A DNA stretch of 21,318 nucleotides from JANRKN01 sp033763435 (lineage in GTDB: Bacteria; Planctomycetota; Phycisphaerae; Phycisphaerales; UBA1924). The stretch is from contig JANRKN010000048.1 in the NCBI GenBank assembly GCA_033763435.1, forward strand, positions 1 through 21,318. The letters run 5' to 3'. The stretch's first letter is position 1; each line of letters starts with the position of its first letter. This document shows positions 13,959 to 21,318 of the stretch, piece by piece. The position numbers and the translations under genes are program-made. The notes under the pieces are model-generated. The model had not been told where the DNA came from. It worked only from the letters and a program-made list of their open reading frames with translations, and searched no databases.

Positions 13959-14641
13959 CCACGCTCGCCAACACCACCACGCCGACCGACCGCCCCTGCG
14001 TTCACGTCGTCGACGACGATCCGGGCGTGCGTCAGGGCCTGCGGTTCCTGTTTGAAACGATCGGCCACACGGTGCGGACGTACTCCTCGGTCGCGGACTT
14101 TCTGGCCGTCGTGGAGCCCGACCCGCGCGGGTGCCTCGTGCTCGACGTGCGCATGCCGGGCGAGTCGGGGCTGGACCTGCTCGACCGCGCCGACGCGCGC
14201 GGCCTGCGCTTGCCGATCGTGATGCTGACGGGGCATGGCGATGTGCCGATAGCGGTGCGAGCGATGAAGGCGGGCGCCGTGGAGTTTCTGAGCAAGCCCT
14301 GCGCCGACCAGGTGCTCATCGAGGCCATCGCGCGGGCGCTGTCGCTCGACGAACGGCAGCGCGAGCAGCGCCGGGCCCGCGAGAGTGCACGGGCCAAGCT
14401 CGCACGACTCACGCCCCGCGAGCGCGAGGTGCTCGAGCACATCGTCGCGGGCAAGAGCAACAAGCAGACGGGCGCGGCGCTGGGCATCGCGGAGAAGACC
14501 GTCGAGGTCCACCGCGCGTCGCTGATGACCAAGCTCGCCTGCCAGACGCTGCCTGACCTGGTCCGCGCGTGGATCCTCGCGACGGGCAACCTGCAGCCCT
14601 CCGGCGCCGCCCCGCACGCCCAGGCCGAGCACGCCGCCTGA
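13955..14641 (+). CDS. FixJ/LuxR-family response regulator
   Basis: A 228-residue transcription regulator, the likely partner of the overlapping kinase gene. Receiver ~14-130: acidic pocket D20-D22, phosphoacceptor Asp64 in LDVRMPGESG, Thr92 and Lys114 in FLSKPC. A linker is followed by a LuxR-type helix-turn-helix (~150-208) with LTPREREVLEHIVAGKSNKQ (152-171) and VEVHRASLMTKL (183-194). The MLTGHGDVPIAVRAMKAGAVEFLSKP stretch is typical of the FixJ/NodW/TodT group. AAGGAG at 13943-13948 is 6 nt from the ATG, and the ATGA overlap couples it to the kinase. It is probably a phosphorylation-dependent activator; targets are not evident in the window. Confidence 0.95.
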   Translation: MTTLANTTTPTDRPCVHVVDDDPGVRQGLRFLFETIGHTVRTYSSVADFLAVVEPDPRGCLVLDVRMPGESGLDLLDRADARGLRLPIVMLTGHGDVPIAVRAMKAGAVEFLSKPCADQVLIEAIARALSLDERQREQRRARESARAKLARLTPREREVLEHIVAGKSNKQTGAALGIAEKTVEVHRASLMTKLACQTLPDLVRAWILATGNLQPSGAAPHAQAEHAA

Positions 14642-14837
14642 GCCCGCGTCCGAGAACCGCCGAGCGAGCCGCTATGGGACCCGTCGGATCCCCTCGGAGC
14701 GGGTGCCGATCGCCCGGGGACTCGGCGGGATCCCGTGAGCCCGCGGGACTGGGCATGAAGAGCCCGGAAACGTCGGCCGATCCTTAGGTTCGAGCCTTCT
14801 GCGCGGGCGGTCCGCGCACAGACATGCCCCGCGAGCA
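14642..14837. other. Intergenic region with several short hairpins, before the hybrid kinase gene
   Basis: 196 bases with no gene. Small stems are seen at 14679-14683 with 14700-14704, 14731-14735 with 14744-14748, 14751-14754 with 14762-14765, and a better 7-bp one, TGCGCGG/CCGCGCA (14800-14806 with 14812-14818), 19 nt before the ATG. GGGATCCC at 14727-14734 is palindromic. No T-run terminator, no clear promoter and no known riboswitch class was recognised. Confidence 0.4.
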
Positions 14838-17738
14838 ATGCCCAGCAGCCCAGACGCCCAGAACCGACTTCACGGCCAAGCGCCCCACCACCACGGCGTG
14901 GCGCGGTCGGTTTCCGTCGTGGGGCTCTGGACGTGGGACGAGGCCGCCGATCGACTGACGCTCGACGAGCACGCGGCGCGGCTGCTGATGCTCGAAGGCA
15001 CCCCCACCGTCTCGACGCTGGAGTTTCTTGATCGCGTCGACCCGCGCGACCGCCACCGCGTGCACGATGCGATGCGGACCATCGCCGACGGGATCGATAC
15101 CGAGATTGACCTCGAATGCCGCTTCCGCGCCGGCGCGGGCGACGCCGAGCGCGTTGTGCTCGTCCGGGGCGGCGTCGAACGCGCGACGCCCGAGGCGCCC
15201 GCGATGATCCGCGGCGCGCTGATCGACATCTCCAACCGCCGAAACGCCGAGCAGGTGCTCCGCGGCGCCGACCGCACGCTGCGCGAACTGGCCGCGGTGA
15301 TCCCGGGCGTGGTGTTCCAGCTCCGTCTGCGCCCGGACGGATCACGCGCGTTCGACTTTGTCTCCGAGGGCGCGCGGACACTGATGGGCATCCCCCCCGC
15401 GCACCTGACCGCGAACGCCGACCGCGTGTTCGCGCTCGTGCACCCGACGGACCGGACGGGCGTTGCGCGGGCGCTGAACGACGCGCGCGCGAGCGCCGCG
15501 CCCTGGACCGGGAGCTTCCGGATCGTGCGTGCCGACCGTCAGACGCGGTGGCTGCGCGTCCATGCCGTTGCGCGCCCGGCAGAGAACGGCGACCCGGGCG
15601 ACGTGACCCTCAGCGGCGTCTTCTTCGACGCGACCGAGGAAATCCGCTCGCACGAGGACCTGCTGGCCTCCAACGACCAGCTCACGGCCCTCGCGGCGCA
15701 GCTGCGCGAACAGGCCGAGGAACTCACGCAGCGCTCGGACGACCTTGTCCGCGCGCGCGAAACCGCCGAGCACGCCTCGCAGGCCAAGAGCCAGTTCCTC
15801 GCGAACATGAGCCACGAGATCCGCACGCCCCTCAACGGCGTGATCGGGATGCTCGGGCTGCTGCTGCAGTCGCCTCTGAGCGAGCGCCAGACGCGCCAGG
15901 CGCGCCTCGCGCGCGCAAGCGCCGAGCACCTGCTCTCGATCGTCAACGACATTCTGGATTTCTCGAAGATCGAGGCGGGCAAGCTGAACCTCGAGCGCGC
16001 GCCCTTCCGTCCCGCTGAGGTCGTGGAGCAGGTCCGCGCGGCCGTCGAGCAGCAGGCCTCCGACCGCGGCATCGCGCTGCAGGCCCGCGTCCACGCGGAC
16101 GTGCCGAGCGTGCTGCTGGGCGACGCAGCACGCCTGCGCCAGGTGCTGCTCAATCTCACGTCCAACGCCGTCAAGTTCACCCGCGAGGGCGGCGTCATGA
16201 TCCTGCTCACCGTCGACCGCACGCTGGACGACGAAGTCGAGCTGCGCTGCGTCGTCACCGACAGCGGCATCGGCATCTCGCCCGACCGCGTGGGCGCGCT
16301 CTTCGAGCCCTTCGTGCAGGCCGACGCGTCGACCACCCGCAAGTTCGGTGGCACGGGCCTCGGGCTTGCGATCTGCAAGCAGCTCGTCCAGGCGATGGGC
16401 GGGCAGATCGGCGTGGAGTCCGAGGTCGGGCGCGGTTCCACGTTCTGGTTCACCGTCGCGCTCAGGCCGGGCGACGAGTCCTCGAGCGCGCGAACTCCGC
16501 CGGCACACTCCGGCTCGCTGCGCGCGGTGGTCGTGGACCTTCGCTCGGGCGAGCCCGAGCCGCTGGATTGCGGCCCGGGCGTGCAGGTCGTCCACAGCTT
16601 CGGGCAGGCGCTGAATCTGTGCCGGGAGATGGGCGAAGCCTCGGGCCCGGTCGCAGCGGTCGTCGCGGCCGATGCGACCGATGCCGCGGCGCTGCACGAC
16701 GCGCCCGCCTTTGCGATGTCCCTGCCCGAAGGAAGCGTGCTGGGACTCGCGGCGCCCCGGCTCGACCCACGACCGGACAGCTCGACGCGCATCGCGCCGT
16801 GCTTCCGCGTGTGGCAGGAATCAACCGCGTCGAGCGAGACCGTCGCCGACGTGGTGGTCGAAGCCTCGATGTTGCTCTCGCGCGGCGGGCGCAAGCCCGA
16901 GCCGGCCGCGAACGTGAACCCCACCAGCGCACACTCGGCGCCGTTCGACGCGCGCGTGCTGCTGGTTGAGGACAACGAGGTCAACCGCGAACTGATGCTC
17001 ACGCTGCTGACCGAGTCGGGGTACGTCGCCGTCACGGCCGAGAACGGGCGCGAGGCGGTCGAAAAGTGGCAGGCCGAGCACTTTGACCTGATCCTGATGG
17101 ACTGCCAGATGCCGGAGATGGACGGGTATCAGGCGACGGCCGAGATCCGCCGCATCGAGCGCGAGACGCGCGACGCGGAACTGCGGATCCCGATCATCGC
17201 GCTGACCGCGAATGCCGTGCTGGGCGACCGCGAGCGCTGCCTCGAGGCCGGGATGGACAGCTACGCGACCAAGCCGATCGACGCCCCGGCCGTACTGGGG
17301 CTGATCCGCCGGACGCTGCTCGAACGCCGGGGCCCGAGCCAGACGCGCATCGAACCCCGATCGGAGAAGACCATGCCCACCCCCACCGACACGATCGACG
17401 TGCCCTCGCTGATGGGCCGATGCCTCAACAAGCCCGCGCTCGTCGCGCGCGTGCTCGACCTGTTCACGGCGAGCGCGCAGCAGAGGCTCGCGGAGATCGA
17501 ATCGGCGGCGCAGGCGAGCGACCTCTCGCAGCTTGCCAAGGCCGCGCACGCGCTCAAGGGCGCCGCGGGCAACATTTCCGCCGAGGGTCTGCGCAAGGCC
17601 GCGCAGGACCTCGAGCAGCTGGGCAAGGGCTCGCTGCAGGGCTCGGCGCCCGAAATGCTCGAGCAGCTCCGCACGCAGCTGGACGCGACGCTGAAGGCGA
17701 TCGGGCCCGTGAAGGCCAAAGTCACCGGCAGCGTCTGA
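14838..17738 (+). CDS. Hybrid sensor histidine kinase: PAS-PAS-HisKA-HATPase-REC-HPt
   Basis: A 966-residue soluble phosphorelay protein. Residues ~20-135 and ~145-270 are PAS-like sensor regions; a coiled linker (~272-315) leads to the HisKA domain with NMSHEIRTPLNG (323-334), His326. The ATPase domain has NLTSNAVKFT (439-448), DSGIGIS (475-481) and GGTGLGLAI (504-512). Residues ~560-680 have receiver-like length and strand pattern (RAVVVDLRSG) but no phosphoacceptor site and look degenerate. A full receiver follows (~704-828): E711, D712, Asp755 in LILMDCQMPEMDG, Thr790, Lys812 in YATKPID. An HPt domain (~855-960) has His904 in AAHALKGAAGN. The predicted relay is His326 to Asp755 to His904 and on to a separate receiver, most simply the HD-GYP protein 87 bp downstream (inference). 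No Shine-Dalgarno is obvious. Confidence 0.95.
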   Translation: MPSSPDAQNRLHGQAPHHHGVARSVSVVGLWTWDEAADRLTLDEHAARLLMLEGTPTVSTLEFLDRVDPRDRHRVHDAMRTIADGIDTEIDLECRFRAGAGDAERVVLVRGGVERATPEAPAMIRGALIDISNRRNAEQVLRGADRTLRELAAVIPGVVFQLRLRPDGSRAFDFVSEGARTLMGIPPAHLTANADRVFALVHPTDRTGVARALNDARASAAPWTGSFRIVRADRQTRWLRVHAVARPAENGDPGDVTLSGVFFDATEEIRSHEDLLASNDQLTALAAQLREQAEELTQRSDDLVRARETAEHASQAKSQFLANMSHEIRTPLNGVIGMLGLLLQSPLSERQTRQARLARASAEHLLSIVNDILDFSKIEAGKLNLERAPFRPAEVVEQVRAAVEQQASDRGIALQARVHADVPSVLLGDAARLRQVLLNLTSNAVKFTREGGVMILLTVDRTLDDEVELRCVVTDSGIGISPDRVGALFEPFVQADASTTRKFGGTGLGLAICKQLVQAMGGQIGVESEVGRGSTFWFTVALRPGDESSSARTPPAHSGSLRAVVVDLRSGEPEPLDCGPGVQVVHSFGQALNLCREMGEASGPVAAVVAADATDAAALHDAPAFAMSLPEGSVLGLAAPRLDPRPDSSTRIAPCFRVWQESTASSETVADVVVEASMLLSRGGRKPEPAANVNPTSAHSAPFDARVLLVEDNEVNRELMLTLLTESGYVAVTAENGREAVEKWQAEHFDLILMDCQMPEMDGYQATAEIRRIERETRDAELRIPIIALTANAVLGDRERCLEAGMDSYATKPIDAPAVLGLIRRTLLERRGPSQTRIEPRSEKTMPTPTDTIDVPSLMGRCLNKPALVARVLDLFTASAQQRLAEIESAAQASDLSQLAKAAHALKGAAGNISAEGLRKAAQDLEQLGKGSLQGSAPEMLEQLRTQLDATLKAIGPVKAKVTGSV

Positions 17739-17825
17739 GAACCACGCGCCGCGCACCCGCTGCCTCGCACGGCATCAACTCCCGCCCGCTTCACGCCGAA
17801 GAGACCCGACCACTCCGGAGCCCGC

Positions 17826-18863
17826 ATGCGAGCCCTCATCGCCGACGACGACCTGACCGGCTGCGCCATCCTGCAGGAGATTCTCACCCACGAGGGCCTG
17901 GAGTGCGAGGTCGTGCACGACGGCGACGAGGCGCTGCGCGCGCTCGAGAGCAAGGACATCCAGCTCGCGCTGATCGACTGGGAGATGCCGGGCCTCTCCG
18001 GCCCCGAGCTGTGCAAGCGCGTGCGCTCGGAGATTACCGGGCGCTACATCTATCTGATCCTGGTCACGGGGCGCGACTCCTCGTCGGACATCGTCGAGGG
18101 CCTGAGCGCGGGCGCGGACGATTACGTGCGCAAGCCGTACAGCCAGGAAGAGCTCGCGGTGCGGATCCGCGCGGGCATCCGCGTGGCGTCGCTGGAGACG
18201 CGGGACGTCACGATCTTTGCGATGGCGCGGCTTGCCGAATCTCGCGACCCCGAGACGGGCGCGCACCTCGAGCGCGTGCGGGCGTACTGCCGCGCGCTGG
18301 CCGAGGAGATGCGCCGCGAACAGGTGTACAAAGACGAGATCGACGCCGAGTTCGTGCAGCTCATCTACCAGACCAGCCCGCTGCACGACATCGGGAAGAT
18401 CGGCATCCCCGATTCGATCCTGCTCAAGCCCGATCATCTGAGCGACAGCGAATACCAGATCATGAAGTCGCACACGCAGATCGGCTTCGAGACGCTGGAC
18501 GATGCCGCGAGGCAGTTCCCGACCGCGAAGTTTCTGTCGATGGCGCGCGACATCGCAATCTCGCACCACGAGCGCTGGGACGGCACCGGGTATCCGCGCG
18601 GGCTCAAGGGCGAGGCGATCCCGCTGTGCGGGCGCGTCGTCGCGGTCGCGGACGTCTACGACGCGCTGGTGAGCAAGCACGTGTACAAGGCCGCGCTCCC
18701 GCACGAGACGGCGCGCGACATCATCCTCAAGGGCGCGGGCTCACACTTTGACCCGACGATCACCGCGGTGTTCTCGAAGGTCGACCACAAGTTCCGCGAG
18801 ATCCGCGAGCGCTTTGCCGACGACGGGCACGCCTCGCAGGCCCAGCCCAAGCTCGCCGCCTGA
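17826..18863 (+). CDS. Response regulator with HD-GYP cyclic di-GMP phosphodiesterase domain
   Basis: A 345-residue RpfG-like protein expected to hydrolyse cyclic di-GMP when phosphorylated. Receiver 1-120: D7-D9 acidic pocket, phosphoacceptor Asp51 in LIDWEMPGLSG, Thr81 and Lys103 in VRKPYS. The HD-GYP domain (~125-325) has the metal-binding His187-Asp188 in SPLHDIGKIGIPD, HHERWDGTGYPRGLKGEAIP (247-266) and GRVVAVADVYDAL (269-281), with GSHFDP near the end (305-310). The key residues are intact, so catalysis is likely. CGGAG lies 5 nt before the ATG. It follows the HPt-ending hybrid kinase by 87 bp and is probably controlled by it. Its stop is only 6 bp from that of the opposing methyltransferase gene. 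Confidence 0.95.
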   Translation: MRALIADDDLTGCAILQEILTHEGLECEVVHDGDEALRALESKDIQLALIDWEMPGLSGPELCKRVRSEITGRYIYLILVTGRDSSSDIVEGLSAGADDYVRKPYSQEELAVRIRAGIRVASLETRDVTIFAMARLAESRDPETGAHLERVRAYCRALAEEMRREQVYKDEIDAEFVQLIYQTSPLHDIGKIGIPDSILLKPDHLSDSEYQIMKSHTQIGFETLDDAARQFPTAKFLSMARDIAISHHERWDGTGYPRGLKGEAIPLCGRVVAVADVYDALVSKHVYKAALPHETARDIILKGAGSHFDPTITAVFSKVDHKFREIRERFADDGHASQAQPKLAA

Positions 18864-18869
18864 CGCAAC

Positions 18870-19652
18870 CTAGCGCCGGGCGACGACGTACGCGACCCAG
18901 TTTTCGTCGAGCCGGTCATTGTCCCCCATCGGGCGCACGTGCAGTCGGCCCGAGCCGTCGATCGCGCCCCCAAGCCGGTCGTGGACCTCGACCGCGCGGA
19001 AGCCCGCGTCGAGCATCGCGTCGCGCAGCTCGGTGAGCGACCAGAGTCGCCAGTGGTACGTGAAGGCGTCGCGGAGGCGCCGGACGACCTTGCCGCGCTT
19101 GACGCGGAAGTGGAGCACGTCCAGAACCAGGTTTGTGCGCGCGTCGGCCTCGCGCTGCTCCCAGGACTGTTCCACGTGGAACATGCCCAGCTTCACCGTT
19201 CGCACAAGCGTGAGCGGCGAAAGTGCATCCCGCCCGCCGTAGGTATCGCAGAAGAAGACGCCCCCAGGCGCCAGGCGCGCGCGCGCGTGCTTCAGGTAGG
19301 CCACGAGCTCGCGCCGATCGTGCAGATAGCCCACCGGGAAGTTGGTCGCGGCGATCACGTCCGCCCGCTCGCGCGATCGGCGGACGTCAGCCACCTCGAC
19401 GGTCACACGCGGCACCTCCGCTAGGCGCGCCAGAGGCTCGGGATCGCTGTCCACCGCGATCGCGCGGTGTCGGGGGCTCAGCGCGGCCCACGCGCGGGCG
19501 AGCGCGCCCGTGCCTGAGAAATGCTCGGCCAGCGTGCGCGGCCTCTTGCCGTGGACCGCCTCGGCAAAGCGCGCCAGGCGCGGCCCGTCGGTGACGCAGG
19601 CCTCGTACAGCGCGTAACGGTCTGGAAATTCCGGTGCGGGCTTGCGGCTCAC
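18870..19652 (-). CDS. Class I SAM-dependent methyltransferase
   Basis: A 260-residue predicted methyltransferase, substrate unknown. Motif I is LAEHFSGTGALARAW (41-55), a variant of the glycine-rich SAM loop; motif II contains Asp68 in AIAVDSDPEPL (65-75); a motif around VADVRRSRERADVIAATNFP (87-106) provides the acidic residue and the N-F-P segment; then LAPGGVFFCDTYGG (127-140). The C-terminal half has a WRLWSLTELRDAMLDAGF helix pattern frequent in small-molecule methyltransferases. The GTG start overlaps the stop of the ABC permease (GTGA at 19652-19649), which suggests coupled translation; an ATG at 19742 would lie well inside the permease gene. It ends tail-to-tail with the HD-GYP gene. 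Confidence 0.88.
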   Translation of the reverse strand: MSRKPAPEFPDRYALYEACVTDGPRLARFAEAVHGKRPRTLAEHFSGTGALARAWAALSPRHRAIAVDSDPEPLARLAEVPRVTVEVADVRRSRERADVIAATNFPVGYLHDRRELVAYLKHARARLAPGGVFFCDTYGGRDALSPLTLVRTVKLGMFHVEQSWEQREADARTNLVLDVLHFRVKRGKVVRRLRDAFTYHWRLWSLTELRDAMLDAGFRAVEVHDRLGGAIDGSGRLHVRPMGDNDRLDENWVAYVVARR

Positions 19653-21052
19653 GCCATGCGGATCCACTTGACCAGCGTGCGGAAGTTCGGGGGCTTGCCG
19701 TACATCAGCACGCCGATGCGGAAGACCTTCGACGCGGCCCACACCGCAAACAGCACCGATGCCAGCCCGATCGCGATCGCGCAGAGCGTCTGCCAGAGCG
19801 GGATCGGCTCGGTGCCGCCCAGGCGCACGACCATCACGAACGGATTGAGCCCGGGGACGAACGTGAGCACCTGCGCGAGCATCGAGTTGGGGTTGCGCGA
19901 CAGGGGCATGACCAGCAGCCAGGGGATGATCAGGAAGGTCATGATCGGACCCAGGAGTGTCTGGGCCTCGCGGAGGTCCTGCACCGCGGAGCCGACCGCG
20001 GCGAAGAGGCTGCCGATCAGGAAGAACGCGATGAAGAAGAACAGCACGAGAAAGACGATGTTGATCGGGTCGATCAGGAAGAGGCGGTTGAAGATCGCCA
20101 AGCCCGAGAGCCCGAGCGTGAGATAGATCGCGAGCACGAGGAGCCCTGCGCCCATCTGCCCGATGATCTTGCCGGCCATGAGCTGCACGGGCGAGACGGC
20201 CGAGAGCAGGACTTCCATGACGCGCGAGGCCTTTTCTTCGACCGTGGTGGTGAGCAGGTACTGCCCGCCCGTGAAGACCGAAGCCATGAGCAGGATCATG
20301 AACGCGAAGGGGACGAGGATCTGAGCCGCGGCCGAGCCGGTCTTGTCGCCCTCGGCCGTCGCGGTCTTGACGATGGGCCTGGGCACGTCGGTCAGGGCGC
20401 GGATCTGGGCGGGGTCGAGCCCGGCGGCGCGGACGCGCGCGTCCTCGATCGAGTCGCGGACCGCACCCGAGATGACACGCTGCACGCGGTCGTCGAGCTT
20501 GTGCTTGGCGAGGATCTCAAAGTTGCCGAAGGGCTGATCGGGCGAGGGGCGCGACACGGCGTCGGGCGCGACGACGACGAGCGCGAGGCGCCCGCCGTCC
20601 TTGGCCGTGCCCTGAAGCAGGGGCTCGCGCTCGCGGTCAAAGTCCGCGTCCTTGGGCAGGGCTTCGATCGTCAGCTTGGGCACCTGACCGATGGCCGCGG
20701 CAATCGCGGCGTTCTTGATCATCTCCTGCTGTGCGCCGCCCGGTGCGACGGCCTCGGTGACCTTCTTGGCGGCCTCCATGGCCTGCTCGGAGTCGCGCTG
20801 ATACTCCGCCGCGAGCGATTCGGGGCTCAGGCGCGCTTTGACGTCGGCGATGACCGGGCTCGCGTCGGGCGAGGCGGCGCGGTCGATGATCGCGACCGAG
20901 CCCTCGACCTTGGGCGGCTTTTCGCTCATCAGCACGCTGGCCGCGGCGATCGCGACGAACATCATCACGGGCATCAGCAGCACGCCGACGAGGAACCCCG
21001 CGGTCATCACCGTGCTGGCAAACTCTCGCCTGGCGACCTGGAAGGTCTTCAT
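19649..21052 (-). CDS. ABC-2 type transporter permease (NatB-like)
   Basis: A 467-residue membrane subunit of an export ABC transporter. One membrane segment lies at ~17-42, then a large extracytoplasmic domain (~48-240), then five more segments (~243-263, 293-320, 330-353, 365-386, 418-441). The motif VEEKASRVMEVLLSAVSPVQLMAGK (271-295) is diagnostic of the NatB/YhaP-type ABC-2 family, which exports sodium ions, peptides or drugs. The start ATG at 21052 has a GAGGT-type site upstream. The ATPase subunit normally encoded next to it is not visible; it would lie beyond 21318 on the minus strand. Substrate unknown. The coupled methyltransferase gene follows. Confidence 0.93.
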   Translation of the reverse strand: MKTFQVARREFASTVMTAGFLVGVLLMPVMMFVAIAAASVLMSEKPPKVEGSVAIIDRAASPDASPVIADVKARLSPESLAAEYQRDSEQAMEAAKKVTEAVAPGGAQQEMIKNAAIAAAIGQVPKLTIEALPKDADFDREREPLLQGTAKDGGRLALVVVAPDAVSRPSPDQPFGNFEILAKHKLDDRVQRVISGAVRDSIEDARVRAAGLDPAQIRALTDVPRPIVKTATAEGDKTGSAAAQILVPFAFMILLMASVFTGGQYLLTTTVEEKASRVMEVLLSAVSPVQLMAGKIIGQMGAGLLVLAIYLTLGLSGLAIFNRLFLIDPINIVFLVLFFFIAFFLIGSLFAAVGSAVQDLREAQTLLGPIMTFLIIPWLLVMPLSRNPNSMLAQVLTFVPGLNPFVMVVRLGGTEPIPLWQTLCAIAIGLASVLFAVWAASKVFRIGVLMYGKPPNFRTLVKWIRMA

Positions 21053-21115
21053 TCGCTCTACCTCACCTTTGACTTCCCCACCGGCCTGACACCGCCCGCC
21101 CCCGCCCTACCGCCC

Positions 21116-21147
21116 CAACACCCCACCGCGACAACACCCCGCCGCGA
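21116..21147. repeat. Tandem duplication of a 16-bp unit
   Basis: Two adjacent 16-bp copies, 21116-21131 (CAACACCCCACCGCGA) and 21132-21147, differ at one base (A at 21125, G at 21141). It lies 64 bp upstream of the permease start. Confidence 0.6.
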
Positions 21148-21194
21148 TTCACCCGCGCTCGGATCAATCTCCGCCCGACCCGCGCGAGCGCCCG

Positions 21195-21244
21195 CCCCCC
21201 CCCCCCCCGCCCCCCCCCCCCCCCCCCCCAGCGGCCCCCCCCCC
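21195..21244. repeat. Long C homopolymer tracts
   Basis: Runs of 14 C (21195-21208), 20 C (21210-21229) and 10 C (21235-21244) separated by G and AGCGG. Such tracts are rare in bacterial chromosomes and are a common product of low-quality read ends or an assembly edge. If real, the minus strand would be G-run DNA able to form a G-quadruplex. Confidence 0.7.
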
Positions 21245-21318
21245 GCCCGGGGCGGCCACCGCGGTGTTGGCCGCGCGGCGGGGCATACCCCCCGCCCCGC
21301 GCGCCGCGGCCGCCGCCG

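Larger units (their letters stand above)
21053..21318. other. Non-coding, C-rich window end
   Basis: 266 bases with no credible gene, upstream of the permease. The first ~100 bases are pyrimidine-rich on the + strand and include a tandem repeat (21116-21147); from ~21190 the sequence turns into homopolymeric C and then GC-only sequence with CCGCCG words. No promoter was recognised. The final part may not be reliable sequence. Confidence 0.5.

Noticed and set aside
15342..17035. Antisense frames of 450-500 residues within the hybrid kinase gene
   Set aside because: They are Arg/Ser/Ala-rich shadows, and the sense frame has all catalytic motifs in order.
18864..18869. Terminator between the HD-GYP and methyltransferase genes
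   Set aside because: The gap is 6 bp and no hairpin with a T-run is visible around it.
19653..19742. Upstream ATG start for the methyltransferase
   Set aside because: It would overlap the permease gene by ~90 bp in another frame; the GTG in the GTGA overlap fits better and the added residues look like shadow sequence.

Overview
The window is very GC-rich, densely coded, and looks like chromosome from a planctomycete, most likely class Phycisphaerae. This is inference from three things: high GC with strong third-position bias; a DUF4394-type exported protein ending in a VPAPG / hydrophobic / RRRR sorting tail, typical of that group; and an accessory set of ECF sigma, membrane anti-sigma, hybrid kinase and HD-GYP genes. 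No insertion sequence, phage gene, CRISPR array or integrase was seen. The last ~130 bases are C-rich low-complexity sequence that looks like an unreliable contig end.

Layout. 1-90: the 3' end of an unidentified + strand gene. 212-2122 (-): pckG, GTP-dependent PEP carboxykinase, with a clear sigma-70-type promoter and Shine-Dalgarno. 2358-3215 (-): exported DUF4394 protein with a PEP-CTERM-like tail and its own terminator. Divergent from it, 3410-5031 (+): an ECF sigma factor translationally coupled to a membrane anti-sigma factor with a RskA-like C-terminal domain. 5122-5195 (-): tRNA-Asp(GUC) with promoter and terminator. 5533-6648 (-): a coiled-coil membrane protein followed by a 72-residue membrane protein, neither of known function. 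6894-10725 (-): a probable operon of a 6-phosphogluconolactonase-like protein, apolipoprotein N-acyltransferase (lnt) and a HEAT-repeat lipoprotein. Divergent at only 30 bp, 10756-11826 (+): a two-domain thiamine phosphate synthase. 11916-12191 (-): rpsT (ribosomal protein S20). 12396-12469 (+): tRNA-Arg(ACG).

12711-18863 (+) is a signalling block of four genes: a soluble PAS histidine kinase, a FixJ/LuxR-type response regulator overlapping it by ATGA, a 966-residue hybrid kinase (two PAS-like regions, HisKA, HATPase, degenerate receiver, receiver, HPt), and a receiver-HD-GYP protein predicted to degrade cyclic di-GMP. The first pair should form a transcriptional two-component system. The HPt end of the hybrid kinase is a plausible phosphodonor for the neighbouring HD-GYP protein (inference). 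18870-21052 (-) holds an ABC-2 (NatB-like) permease and a class I methyltransferase coupled through a GTGA overlap; they end 6 bp from the HD-GYP gene, tail to tail. The ATPase partner of the permease is not in the window.

Most of the content is recognisable housekeeping and signalling. The items most worth a second look are the lactonase-like protein with altered catalytic motifs, the 12-bp palindrome between it and thiE, the inverted repeats over the ECF sigma start, the anti-sigma factor built around a long coiled coil, and the uncharacterised coiled-coil/small membrane protein pair.
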